Assembly (NCBI GenBank): GCA_014621425.1
Contig: JAANBB010000006.1
Location: 62,001-126,000 of the forward strand
Reading direction: 5' to 3'
Origin: Cylindrodendrum hubeiense
Lineage: Eukaryota > Ascomycota > Sordariomycetes > Hypocreales > Nectriaceae
DNA length: 64,000 bases
The notes under the pieces were generated by a model. That model did no database searches. It saw only the letters and a list, made by a program, of their open reading frames with translations, and was not told the DNA's origin. Below are positions 33,101 to 44,916 of the stretch, in pieces; the first letter of the stretch is position 1, and each line of letters opens with the position of its first letter. The position numbers and the translations under genes were made by a program.

Positions 33101-36100
33101 TGGTACATCCCTTGAAGTACGACTTGGAGTAACCCCAGATGAAATCGATGGCACCCTCGATGTAGCAGCTCTCGTAGTACTGGTATCCAGCAGTGGCACC
33201 AGTGAGCAGAGTATCCTGCCAGCCGATCATAGAGCAGCCGTAGAATCCAATCTTGTTGCCGTAGATGCTGGCGGCGAGGGTAACGTAGTTAGCCGTAGCG
33301 CCATCCAGGTTCTCCGAGTTGATGAGGTCAATGTTGTACATTGAGATCTTGGTGCTGCCGGTCGCGATGGTGGCTGTCTCAGCGTTGCTGTGGCCCACGG
33401 GGAGCGGGCTGACGGACAAGCCCTTGGCCTGGGTGATGATGACCTGGTTGGTGGTATACGTCTTTCCAGGGGCGCTCTCGGTGTATCCAATGATCATGAC
33501 GGGACCGCTGCGGCTGATGGAAGGCACCTGCTCGTTGTAGGTACCAGCGTACATGAAGATGACTTGAGTAGACGAGTCCGCGGGAAGGCTCGCGAGAGCG
33601 GCGGTGAGGCTGCTGTACGAACCCTCAACGCTAGCACCGACGGAGACGAGAACGGCGCCGGCAGGGGGCTCAGTGCCGCTGGTAGGGTGAGCCCACTGAG
33701 CGGCAGTGGTGGTGGTGGTAGCCGCAGGAGCAGCGTCGGTAGTCTTCGTCCAGGTGTAGCTGGGCACGTACTCGTACGCAGTCATGTCGAGCCAGCTGGT
33801 GCTTCCAATGAAGGTAGCCAGAGAGTAGGCAGTGGCCTGAGACTCGGTGAGGCTAGTCGCGAAGGATGCACGAGAGCTGGTCCAGTTACCAGGTCCGGTG
33901 TTGTTGAACTCACCAAAGAGGACATTCTAATAAAGTTAGCGAGCATTCAAAAATAACTGGGCATGATACTTACGCCAGTGCGGGCATCGCTCGTCGACCA
34001 AGTGGCCCATCCCGCGGAGGAGATGTGCTTGTCCAAGTACGAGTTCATGTAGACGACAATAGCGTACTGCGACCACGGTCGACCGAGCGAGGTGGAGCCG
34101 AAAGTGCTGCCATAGCTCGACGTGTAGGTGATGAGAGAGTTGTCGAAGACGAAACCACCGGCCCAAGCGGCGGTGGGACGGTTCTGCGCAGTGATGTAGG
34201 CGTTGGCAGTGTTGGAGGCAATGATACATTGGTGGAAGTAAGCCTTGCTGTAACCCCAAATGAAATCGACGCTACCCTCAATGTACGAGTTACTGAAGAC
34301 CTGAACACCCTGGTTGACCAAAAGACTGTCCTGGAATCCCTTGAAGGCACATCCGTAAGCAGCCATGTTGGTGCCGTAGAAGTCAGCGGCCAGAGAGGCG
34401 TAGCTGTTGGTCTGAGGGAAGCTGTTGGTGAAGTTCAGGTTGTACAAGGCCAAGCCTTCGCCATTGGTGTTCTTCCAGTTGATGACCGGAGTCAGCTCAT
34501 TCTGGTTGGAGCTAGTAGAGACTCCGTAGCTGAACTTAATCAAGACAGTGTTGCCAGTGAAATCATTGGTGAAGGAGCTCTCTCCTCGAAGGGTAACCTT
34601 GCCTCGGCGAGTGAGGGCAAGCTGCTCCTCATAGGTACCAGCCAAAATGTAGATGGTGTAGTCCTTTCCATCAGCGGGAAGAGCCGCAATGGCTGACGAG
34701 ACCGTTCCATATTGAGAGCCGGTAGGGGTGGGGGCAACAGTGAGGGTAGATCCAGCAGCGGTGGAAGTGGAAGAAGCGGAAGTCGTCGTGGACGCGGCAG
34801 ACGTGGACGCGGCAGAGGTGGTCACAGACGTGGTAGTGGTAGTGACGGTGCTGACGTACACGGAGTCGGGCCAACCGGAGAAGGGAACGATGGCAGCTGA
34901 GTCGAGGAAGGCATCATCACCGAGGACGTTCTTCACGTTGTATGCAGAGCTGTCAGAAAGGATCTGGGCATATGATGAACGAGAAGTCGTAACGGAGCCG
35001 GGGCCAGTGTTGTTCGCCTCAACAAAAGTACCAACAAAGGTCGAGGGAAGGCTGACCAACCAACCAGCAGCAGCGATATGAGCATCCAGGTACGAGTTGA
35101 CAAAGGCGACGTTGGAGAGAGTGTTGTAATCTCGGCCAAGGTAGGTGCTCTTCTGGGGGACTGAACTGCTTCCTGGCACCACAGCGCAGAGATCGAAGAC
35201 AAACTTGGAGTTGCCATATGATGCCTGGTACTTCTGCGCGGCAATGGTCTGACCAGTGGTGGTTGCATCAGACTCGATGATCGAGTTGTAGAAGTAACCA
35301 GCTCCCTGGCCCCAGATGAAGTCGGTTGTACCAGAGATGCGACCACCGCTGAAGTAGACGGCGCCGTAGTCGAGGTACAGCGATCCCTGAGAGGAGTCGA
35401 TGTTGCAGCTGTAGAAAGCAACCTTTCCACCCTTGGAGTACACAGCGATGGCGATGTAGTTGGTTTGCGCAGGGTAGCTGTTGACGAAGTTGATGTTGTA
35501 GAATGCCGCCAGCTTCGTCTCGTACTTGCTCTGGCTGAAAGTGGCCGTAAGGCTGGAGCTTCCAGCGCTTGAGGCACGGCCATAGCTGTTCGTGATGGTG
35601 ACCTTGTTGGCAGAGGACGACGAAGAGTCGGAGGTCTCACCGCGGAAGACGACGGAGCCCGCTCGGGTAATGATGGGTTGCTCGTTGTACGTGCCAGCCA
35701 GGATGTAAATGTACTGGGTGTTGGTGATGTCGGCAGGCAGGGCAGCGATGGCAGCAGCGATGCTGGTGTACTGGGAGCACGCGTTGGTCGCGGGACCGAC
35801 AATCAGAGCGGTGCTGGGCATGGACGAGGGCAAGCAAGAAGCGACGCTTGCAGCGGTTGTCGTAGTGCTGACAGCGGACGAAGATGAAGCGACTGTGGAC
35901 GAAGACGTAGTGACGGTCGACGAAGACGAAATGTCAGAAGACGAAGACGAAGCGGCCGTGGACGACGAAGCGACGGTGGAGGACGACGAAATGTCAGTGG
36001 ACGAAGACGAAGCGACTGTGGACGACGAAGCGACGGTGGACGAAGACGAAATGTCGGACGACGAAGACGAAGCAACCGTGGACGAAGACGAAATGACCGT

Positions 36101-38956
36101 GGACAACGTGGTGCTGGTAGAAGACGTAGACGCCGAGCTCGAAGTCGTCGAGGAGCTGGTAGACGCAGTATCCGCGGCGTTGCTGGCCCGGATGGCGCTC
36201 AGCACATCCGCGTCAATCCAGTTGAGGTTGGCGGCCTGGACAGTAGGGTAGACCTTTGTGAAAAAGGTGCCAATGTCGTAGTTGGAGAGGCCAGAGGCGT
36301 CGGAAATCAAGGTGACGTAGAGTGCTCGCGCGGCAACGTTCGAGGCGTAGCTTCCAGTGCCAGTGTTACGGTACTCGTAGTACTGGTTCAGGTTCGGTGT
36401 ACCTTGCGTGACGGTATCAACGTGGGCACCAGACGCAGCGAGGAGCGATCCCAGGGCGCTGCTTCGGAATAAAGCAACTGATCCAGGCTGGTTGGCAGCG
36501 AAAAGGTAGACGTTCTTGTTGGTAGTGCCATCCTTCTGGACCACCTTGCAGCTATCAAACACGGTTGTTGAGTTGTAGAGGATACCGCTTGTGGAGCCGG
36601 CGGTGTACGTCAACAAAGCATTGTTGTTCGTGGCGGTGATAGTTGAACCGAAGACGTACAGAGAGGGGGACTTGTAAAAGACCTTGTCTTGCGCCTCGAT
36701 GTAGGAGTTGGCGATGATTCCAGAGGATACACTTCCAGTGATGGCGACTTGTCCAGCGGAGACAAAGCTGCAGCCATAGAAGGCATTCTTAGATCCCTTG
36801 AGGGAGACAGCACCGTTGCTCGAGCCAACCAGAGCGTTGACAAAGTTGATGTTTCGCCAGGTGATGCCGTTCGTGGCGACGCCCAGGCTCAGGGGCAGGG
36901 TGGCGCCTCCGCCGTTGGTGATGACGACCTTGTTGGAGTCCCACGCATTGGAATCTCGCTTCTTGGTGCTGGTCGTTGCGCCAACGATTGTCACGGTGGC
37001 TGTGGCAGCGACGGAAACCGCCTCGGTGTACGTGCCGGCAAGAACGGTGACTGTGGGGATCGCGTTCGCCTGGGCGTATGAAATGGCCGAGTTGATGGCT
37101 GTGTAGTCTCCAGTTCCATCAGCGGCGACAGTCACGGCTAAATGTTGGTTAGTTGATGTCTGCGAAGTTTGAGATGAAGACGAAGATGAAGTGAGTGAAG
37201 TGACAGTGGTGGAGGAAAAGATAGTGGAGGAAAGCTCTGTGGAGGACGAGGCAGTCGAGGACGAGGCGGCAGAAGAGACGGTCGAGGACAAGGCGGTGGT
37301 CAAGTCCGTCGAGGAAGGAATTGACTCTTCGCTGAGTCCAGTAGTTGATCCCGCAGTCTCGCTCGTGGTGTCCAAGAATGAAGTAGACGTCTCATCTTCG
37401 AGTCCGGTGGTTGATCCTGGAGTCTCAATAGGAGTGGCAAAGTACGAAGTAGACGTCTCATCCTCGAACCCGGGAGTCGATCCTGGCGTCTCGCCCGGAG
37501 TGAAAAAGGATGAAGTAGGAGTCTCAATTTCGATTCCGGGAGTTGACCCTGGCGTATTGATTGGAGTGGCAGAATACGACGGAGTTGTCTCGGCCTGGAA
37601 GTCCGAGCCTGGGGTGGAAACAGACGCAGAACGAATGCCCGGTGTGTCGGTCGGAGTAACAAAAGAAAGAGGCGTCTCAGACTGGATTCCAGCACCTGGG
37701 GTTGAGAAAGACGCGGAGTTTATCTCTGGTGTGCCGCTCGGTGTGGCGAACTGCGACGAAGGCGTCTCAGACTGGAAGCCGGAACCGGGAGTAGAGGCAG
37801 ACCCAGAGTCGACCCCTGGCGTGTCACTCGGAGCAGCATATGAATAAGTCGTCTCCGAGAAGAATCCAAAATCCGAGGTTGAGTAAGAGTCGGAGATAAT
37901 CTCGGATGCGTCGCTCGATGTGACGAACTGCGACGAGGTCGTCTCCGTCTCAGACTGAAATCCGGAACCGGGGGTAGACGCAGACGCGGAGTTAAACCCT
38001 GGGGTGCCACTCAGAGTGCCATATGAAGAAGCCTGGGAGGCTTGGGATTCATAACCCGGGGTAGACTCGGCGCTGTTCACACTCGATGTGCCGCTGGTGT
38101 AGCCGGGTTCCGTTGAGAAACCAGGCGTGGCTCCGGGCGCATATTCGGTGTGAGCTGCGGAACCCGTGGGTGTCGATGTGCCGGGAGTAATCGCTTCGCT
38201 TGATGATTCATAGTCGCCTTCAACATACTTGTAAAGAGTGAGAAGTATGTTGTTGGAGATTTCGTCTCGAGGACCAAGGAGTTGATTTCGCTCAGATCGT
38301 CGTGCTGGTGCAGTGGAGCCTGAGCGTGTTCCGCCACAAAAGTTTCCTTCATCTCCAGGACACGGGATATCGCACCGCGCGTCTTGCAGGAAAGCAGTAG
38401 ACGTCAAGGAATCCGCGGCATAGCAGGAGCTTTCGTAAATGCCGACGTACAGCCGTCCAACGGCAAGGGCTAGACATTCGGCGGTTGTCACATCAGAACC
38501 ACTGGCAATCAACTCGAAGGTTGGGTAACCTTGTTCGGAGCCTAGGCATCCGATGTAGACGTATTGGCCAGTGGCGGGACTGCTCGACGGGGCTTCTGAA
38601 GTTGCCGAGAGTGGGGTGGCGACGGTATTCCAGGTAGGAGTTCCAGAGATAGAAGGTGTTCCAATCGATCCAGATAGTGTTGGAGTGGTATCGGATCCTG
38701 GGGTCGAATTCGTTGATTCGATCAAAGAGTGTGGGCTGGAGGAGGCCAGTTCCTGGGAGAGCGGGGTGGACGCGGACTCTGCAACGAGTGACGCCGTGGC
38801 AGAGGGGGCAGTGAAAGAGAAAAGAGTGGAAGGGTTCTTGGCACGGCAAGCAGAGGGGGGATCACGACGAGAAAGAGAGACGAGCGCACCTGTTTGAGCG
38901 TGAACAGAGCTCCCGGCGCAGAGGCCGAGTAGCATCCATCGCGAAATCTTGGCCAT
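30192..38956 (-). CDS. Giant secreted protein: WSC domain plus five pectin methylesterase domains
   Basis: Three exons (33974-38956, 32260-33926, 30192-32211; introns 47 and 48 bp) join in frame to 2889 residues. In order: signal peptide (MAKISRWMLLGLCAGSSVHA); WSC carbohydrate-binding domain at ~131-212 (YIGCLG to NFCGG); Ser/Thr/Pro-rich TPG repeats ~255-600; PME1 ~605-920; Ser linker; PME2 ~1040-1365; PME3 ~1405-1710; PME4 ~1748-2073; PME5 ~2098-2411; Thr-rich tail to 2889 with a KKR site. PMEs remove methyl esters from pectin by QD, D and R residues. PME3 (FQDSLL, DFIWG, LGRPW), PME4 (WQDTLL, DFIWG, IGRPY) and PME5 (NQDALL, DMIWG, LGRPW) keep the set. PME2 has QG for QD and LGRDY; PME1 has GQV and no LGRPW, so both look inactive. 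Ordinary fungal PMEs are ~330 residues with one domain. The start is the Met opening the signal peptide; an upstream in-frame Met at 39154 adds no plausible sequence. Confidence 0.88.
35878..36105 (-). repeat. 60-bp minisatellite in the Ser-rich linker
   Basis: Nearly four units with an exact 60-bp period (unit starts near 35881, 35941, 36001, 36061) encode SSSDISSSSTVASSSTVASS-type peptide between PME1 and PME2. Such units commonly vary in copy number between strains. Confidence 0.85.
37320..38160 (-). repeat. Degenerate TPG-rich repeat, about 90-96 bp
   Basis: The encoded peptide repeats a 30-32-residue pattern anchored by STPGSGFQSETP, SGTPEINSAS and DTPGIRSAS variants. It forms the spacer between the WSC domain and PME1 and is probably O-glycosylated. 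Confidence 0.75.
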
Positions 38957-41900
38957 GATGCTCAACCCTGGTGGTGCGTGCCTCTCGATCAACCTCACTG
39001 GAGGGAAAGGGAGGTCAAAACGCAGGGTAGCAATGGGAGGATAATAATACAAGTTCGACGAAGGCCCCTGACGTCGATCAATGGGGTGGGTGATGAATGG
39101 AAACAAACCGATGGAATCAGGGTGACATGCTCCAGAATAAAACCGGGGTGTCACCTTGATAAACGATGGCTACCCGAGTGTTGATAGAGGGAAGAAAATG
39201 CAGCTCGACACGCCGATGCCTCGTTGGGATGCGCCCCGAGTGTCAGCTCAGCTCGTGGCGTCTTCCGTAGCCTGGGTGTCGCCGCATGTCGACGCATGTC
39301 GTGTCCATCACGCTCCAGACCCATCGAAGCGATCCAGACTATCGGTATTGCCATGCTGGCGGATCCTGGCAGGGCGTCCCAAAGGGGGAACGTCGAGATA
39401 GCAGGTGCCGACGGTTCCTGACAAAATGGGTTCTCTCCAACGGGCACGGCGCCCATTGGCCTCGCAAGACTCAGGCTGCATCAAACGGCAGGCCCGGAGA
39501 GAGGTGACTAGAGAGCAAGCGCCAACTCTCGTGGATTGGAGCATCGTTTCAGCCAACGGCGTCGACGTCCAAGAAGACCCTGGTGCCGGCAAAGGCGTCA
39601 ATAGTCTACGGAGCACGACTTTCCACCAATCCGGCGGCCCGGAGCTCGACTTAAAGTCGTTCAGTCAAGCTTTGACAAGACGCCGCCAAGCCGGTCCGGG
39701 CAAGGTCCATGCTCGTATCGGGACGAGCCCCGAGCGACTACTGGCGTCGGCGGTGCAAGTGGGTGACTTAGACCGACCTAGGCATCGTCCTACCGAGGAG
39801 AGCCCGGCAACACGATCTAGACTCAGGGGTGGACCTGGCTCGGCAAAGTCTCCCTATCTCCCGGAGGTCAGAATGCAGCCATTCCGGCCTGAGCGCTGCG
39901 GCGTGGTGGTGCATTTGGGCTCGGATCTTTCCGCGCCCGGGACGAGTCATATCGAGAGAGGCCGTCACAGGGCTGTGACACCCGCAGCTCGTTGCTGTTT
40001 ACTGGGTATTTACTGGGTAGTACGCATTAGATACCCGGCAAGGTCGAATGGCAATTCCCAGGGTGCGGTGGTGCGGTGGTGTGGGCCCCGGCGGACTCGT
40101 CGACGCGCAACGTACGGTGTAGCCAGACCCGGGATACTTGGTCAACCTCATTTTCAGCAGACGGACGACGACGATGTGAATCCGAAGCCTGCCCGCAGCA
40201 GCGATAGCGATAGCGAAGGCGCCGCGCGTCCGCAATGGCGCACAATCGACAATTGCCACGTTTTCGCCAGCCACGCCGTCATAATCACGCTGTGAGGCGA
40301 CGCAAATTTGGTAGGCTGCCGAACTCGGCCATCCGCTTGTCCCGATGAAGCCGGATCCCGTCGCCAGCATCGCCAAAGGTTGCGCCACCGCATCTCCGGC
40401 CTCTGGTCGTTCGGAGCCGGGGCGTGTCTAGGGTTAGACGCATTTGGCACATGGCCCCCCACGCCACCGACGCTGTCAGGCGCGACTCAGGCCAATACGA
40501 GGCCTCTAGCGAGTCGCTGCCTCTTTTTACTCCAGTCATGTCGCCCAAGTGCCGTGGACTAGCGAAAATCGCTAACCGACTGCTTCCAGCTGCACGGGAT
40601 GCCTCCCAATGCAGAAATCGGGATCGTCAGGATCGTCTGGATCTGCCGCCTCAACCCGTAAATGGCAGCTTCTCGCTTCCGGAAAACCGGCCTCGACACA
40701 GCCGTGTTAATCAAACGTGCAAGCCCGGTTTTTGGCGGGGTTGGGACTCCTTTTACACTGCAGGATGCCTCTCTGCAGTCGATCCTGTGCTTCAGCGGGG
40801 CGCCTACCCTAGAACTCAGCTGGCTACTATCACGACAGAGAATATGTTGATGCACGCCATCGCATTACAAAATAAAAGCTGGACATGCTCAGAGTATCGA
40901 CCCGTCCGTCAATGGCATAGGTAAACAAATTAAAAATGTCACAGAAGAGCACGTAGGATATATTTAATTTGTAACATCGACGTGTCCAATATATATTTAC
41001 CTGAATTAGAGAACAATATATTTACTGTGAAGCGTCTGGTAAACAATTGAATGAGTGTGCCTTTGAGCCCAACGTCTGCACCCGTTTGGTCAGCCCTCCC
41101 TGACCCATACGCGTATTGATACTGGCAGACTAAATATCCCTATGGGTGTGCTAAGGCTCTAGTCCGTACCTCACCCCACACAGCCCTGAAAGACACAGAG
41201 GACCATGTGGCAATGGCAGTCACGGCGTGATTGTGGTCTGTTCGATCTAGATCCTCGTAGCTCCAAAAACCGGTGTACTCCTGTTATCACTTGGTTTGTA
41301 TGGGTGCTGATGTACCTCTCCAGCAACCATTCCTAACTGGTTAGACATCCCCAGAGCCTTAGCACTCTCAAAGGGATGGGTATGGGAGAAAGCTCAAACA
41401 CCCACCGGCACACGCGTCCCGACCCAGGCCCTTATTAAACCCACGCATCTCCGTCAGTCACGATAGCTGAAGCTTGGAGGACAGCCAATGCCATACCCGG
41501 AATAAGCGAACCCGCATCTTCAATAAACCAGCATTAGAATTAGCCGCCTTGACTGAAATGAATTCGCAAACCCCTGCAGTAGGGTCGTCCAGCCAAAACC
41601 ATAAGCGAAAGTATTGCAGCTCGAGTTCAGTTAGAAAGCAGACGAGTATTGGCCTAGGTCCGACGGGAACGGAAAATTGTATGCCGCTTTTCTTCCACCG
41701 CAACAGTCCCTGTTTGTTAAATAGGGCCTTCAGCGAGCGGGATTACGGCAACGCTATTAGCCCTAGGAGGAAGCACGCCGGGATGAGAGCCAGCTGAAAT
41801 TATAGTGCGTATGGGGGTCAGATTTGAGTCGCTCATTCAGGTTTGGCATCGTCGGATGTAGCCGCTCCGGAGCGTGACGGGTGGTGTTGCTTGGAAGGAC

Positions 41901-43016
41901 GGAGACTGAACTCGTGATAAAGGTCACCAAGCTGTCGGTTCTGGTCTCGAACACTGAAATATATGCATCAAAAGCAGCAGAAACAGTTGTCAAGTCGGAG
42001 AGAGCGCTGGTGTCGCAGTAGCCCCAGAGCCAGCGCACTCGTTGCACATTAGCGAGGCTGAGTCGGTGTTGTCTGGGTGACTTAATTGGACACCAATGTT
42101 CTGTTAGTGACCACTTCCGCGCTACTGTCGACACCATCACAAGCAGGGAGGCTTTAATCGCGCAGGGGTTGATCGAGGGGTAGCGCGGCGTGGCGATGTG
42201 GATGGAGACTTGACTTTACCTCGGCGCCACCTTTCCCGTCACGCAGATGGGAGCTCCAGCTCTTGGCCCACAGAATTTCAACACAACCGTCTATTTGGCG
42301 CGTGTCCAGCAGGACGTTGAAATCAATAGTTTAGAAGAAGCGACTGTTCTAGGGGTGTCCACGTCCACCTTGTGAAGATTCTGTGTGATGGTGGCTGACT
42401 TATCTCCAACTAGTGTTTGTCGGCCAAAGCTTATCTTTAGCTCTCAGCTATCATTTATCCGGTGTTGTGGTCTAGGGTAGGTCCGCATGAATTTATGAAG
42501 GCCAGTTTGAGGCTCAACATTGTTTAACAGGAGACCAGAGCATCTTCAGTGACAGAATATTCGAGATTTAACTTGTTGAGGTAATACGCTGCTTGGAGTG
42601 AGAGAGAAGACTAAATGAATGATTCGTCTCCAAAGAAAGTTTGGATGAAAAAGTTAATGTGGAGGTAGAGCAGTCGAAACATTCGGCCACTTTCGATCGC
42701 TTGATATGTAGTGCCTTGAATCCCTTACTGAGTGAAGCCATTCAGGTTAGGCTACCGAATCGAATACCACTTTCAGCGCTCTTCGAGTTACTAGATACTG
42801 TTGCGGGCCACAAGGTCACGTGGGGGACCCACGAAGCATCAAGCCCGATGCCGGACTATCAGATGGGGCCGGTTAGGGCTGATGGGAATGCCAACACTGT
42901 ATTTAGCTGTGCGGATACTGCTAGCAGCTTGAATTGACCACCGATGCATCTCTCTGAGTCCAGACCTATTGTGACGACCCCCTCTAACAGATACATCTTC
43001 AGATGGTGGAGGCGCC
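38957..43016. other. 4-kb spacer without a convincing gene
   Basis: From about 39180 to 40860 the DNA is visibly G+C-rich with many long overlapping frames on both strands, the longest 39405-40295 (+, 296 codons, very Arg-rich, no motif); these look like composition artefacts. Around 40920-41040 it turns A+T-rich. The remainder (41.1-43 kb) carries only short motif-free frames. The left edge must hold the promoter of the giant pectinesterase gene. Confidence 0.5.
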
Positions 43017-44551
43017 TCAGGAAGCGACTTTGATATTGTCTACTTCCAGCACATCTTGAATCTCCTGGCCCAAGCTCTCTAAAAGCATCTTCTCATTCCA
43101 ATGAGGCCGCCACCCAACTTCATATGCGTTGACAGGGACGAGTTCGGTGCTGCACCACTTGTTAGTTCTCTGTACCTGCACATGTAGAAAAAGTCGTGTA
43201 CCTGTGGGTTCCCATGACACGCGCGATAAAAGGCGGAACTCCTAGAGATTCCGCTGCCATTTCATCGCTGGGCCAAGTACGTGTTTTCGGTTCCGCCACA
43301 AGTCCTAGGAGATGCAGGCGCTCGGCAAAGCCTTGCATCAAATCCCAACAATACACTTTGTGGGCTACTGCAAAGTAGTAGCCCTTCTCACCGTTCGGGA
43401 TCGCCTCCTCCTGTAATATCTTTTCCACAAGAAGACCATAGAGGGCTGTCATATCTGATATGTGAACTGCAGCGGGGTTCTATATACGCGTCAGTATGTT
43501 GTTCTGAAGAAGAAAATGCACCCCACGCTCAAGTTCCTGAGATAGCAATCCCAGCTACTTCAAGGGCGCAGAGTGTTGAACACATCACAGGGCTCTTTTA
43601 GCGTTTGGGCAAGATCATAAACAACTTACCCCATTCTTGTCGAATTGATGTACCAGTTTGTCCTTGATGCTGGATCTGATGAAGATTGGGAAGGCAATCG
43701 ACATATTCTTACACTGACCCGTGCCTCTGCCATCTATAAGATGCTTAGCCTGGGTTCAACAAGTTGGACATGTCGCACTTTCGCGAACATGCTTTCTTGC
43801 GAGAAGCATACTTACAAACAGCTGGAGCCACGACGATCAGGGTTGTTACACCTTGCGTTTTTCCTTCTTCAATGACTTGGATGTCGGTCTTCACATATTA
43901 TCAGAAGCCACAAACCCAATGAAAACACGGAGCAGTACTAACAAGTCGGATAGGGTGGTTCGCTGCCAACTGCTTCTCGGTTTCGAAGATAGGATCAGTA
44001 TCTTTCATCTCTCCGGATGGCCAGCCAGCCTCTGGGGCAAATGCAGTGGATCCAGAAGTCTTGGTAGAGTTCAGTAGGTGATCAGGTGCTACTTATTTAG
44101 GATAATCTTACGTGGACAAAGAATGTTTCATTTCCAGTGGCCTTGCGACGCTGACCAAGGGCTTTTATCAGGTAGGATGCGACGTTGGGATCGTGCGAGC
44201 TGGCCGTATGTAGAACGATGTCAACTGAGATGATGTAAGTGAGCTGACCTTAGACTCTGTTTATAAACGCACTCTCATTGCGAAGCACGACTTCAGTTAC
44301 ACTCGCTTCGTCGCTAAGATCGACAAGAACCACGTTGATGCCTAAGTTTGCTAGGCTTTCCACTTGTGCTTCCGATCGAACGGCAGCGCTAATGTTTGCC
44401 CGCGAGAACGGCCCAGTTGTACGAGTGATGAAGTCCGCGAGGATGGAACCTCCGCTGCGATGGTGTTAGCGCATCAGTTAAAGATGAAGTAGGGACTCCG
44501 GTCGTCATACATGTAGCCGGCAGCACCGGTGATGAGTAGATTTCGGTCCAT
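43017..44551 (-). CDS. NAD(P)-dependent epimerase/SDR-like protein
   Basis: Eight small exons: 44511-44551, 44273-44454, 44112-44224, 43943-44059, 43816-43888, 43630-43733, 43202-43479, 43017-43149. They join to 346 residues, and every join keeps frame. The N-terminus reads MDRNLLITGAAGYIGGS, the GxxGxxG dinucleotide-binding motif of extended SDRs, interrupted by intron 1. DIVLHTAS follows at the end of beta-4. The C-terminal half (HISDMTALYGLLVEKIL, GYYFAVAH, WPSDEMAAESLG, VNAYEVGWRPHWNE) matches fungal NAD-epimerase/NmrA-like proteins. The classical YxxxK motif is not seen, so it may be a reductase of atypical type or a redox-sensing regulator. It is divergent from the adjacent Zn2Cys6 regulator. 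Confidence 0.82.
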
Positions 44552-44916
44552 GATGCTTGCGCAGAGTACAACAAAGTCTTTATGGTAGAAAGTGTCCTCT
44601 CGATCTTTGGGTAACAGGAAGCCGAAGGCCTATTTATATTCTGACTACATCCTGCCTAGAGCCTTGGTGATATTGTCGAGCAATCCGCAACTGCAAGTGA
44701 TCCACAGTTAGCCTTTTGGAAATGGGGGGCTTTGGTTGAGAGTCAGCCAATCAGCCCCTGTCGTCCGTGTCGGAAACCCGCGCGATTCCGCTACTGTTGA
44801 AGCACGTCCAGAATTTGTCAGCTCTGGCGTCCCCACTTACCTCACTAACTACGTGAGTACGGTCATCGCTACAACGATCGTCTCCTTACTCTACATCACC
44901 ACACCCTGTATCAAGC
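44552..44916. promoter_or_regulatory. Divergent promoter between SDR and Zn2Cys6 regulator
   Basis: A 365-bp shared upstream region. It contains an everted CCG-N3-CGG at 44765-44773, the kind of triplet pair bound by Zn2Cys6 proteins. Autoregulation or control of the SDR by the neighbouring regulator is possible but inferred. Confidence 0.45.

Noticed and set aside
30211..37847. Long plus-strand Val/Glu/Asp-rich ORFs opposite the giant pectinesterase gene (for example 30211-30777, 35709-36251, 37191-37847)
   Set aside because: They are antisense shadows: Thr and Ser codons read backwards give open Val-rich or acidic frames. No domains, no splice logic.
39405..40295. 296-codon plus-strand ORF
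   Set aside because: Very Arg-rich with no motif, in G+C-rich DNA where stop codons are rare and other frames are equally open.
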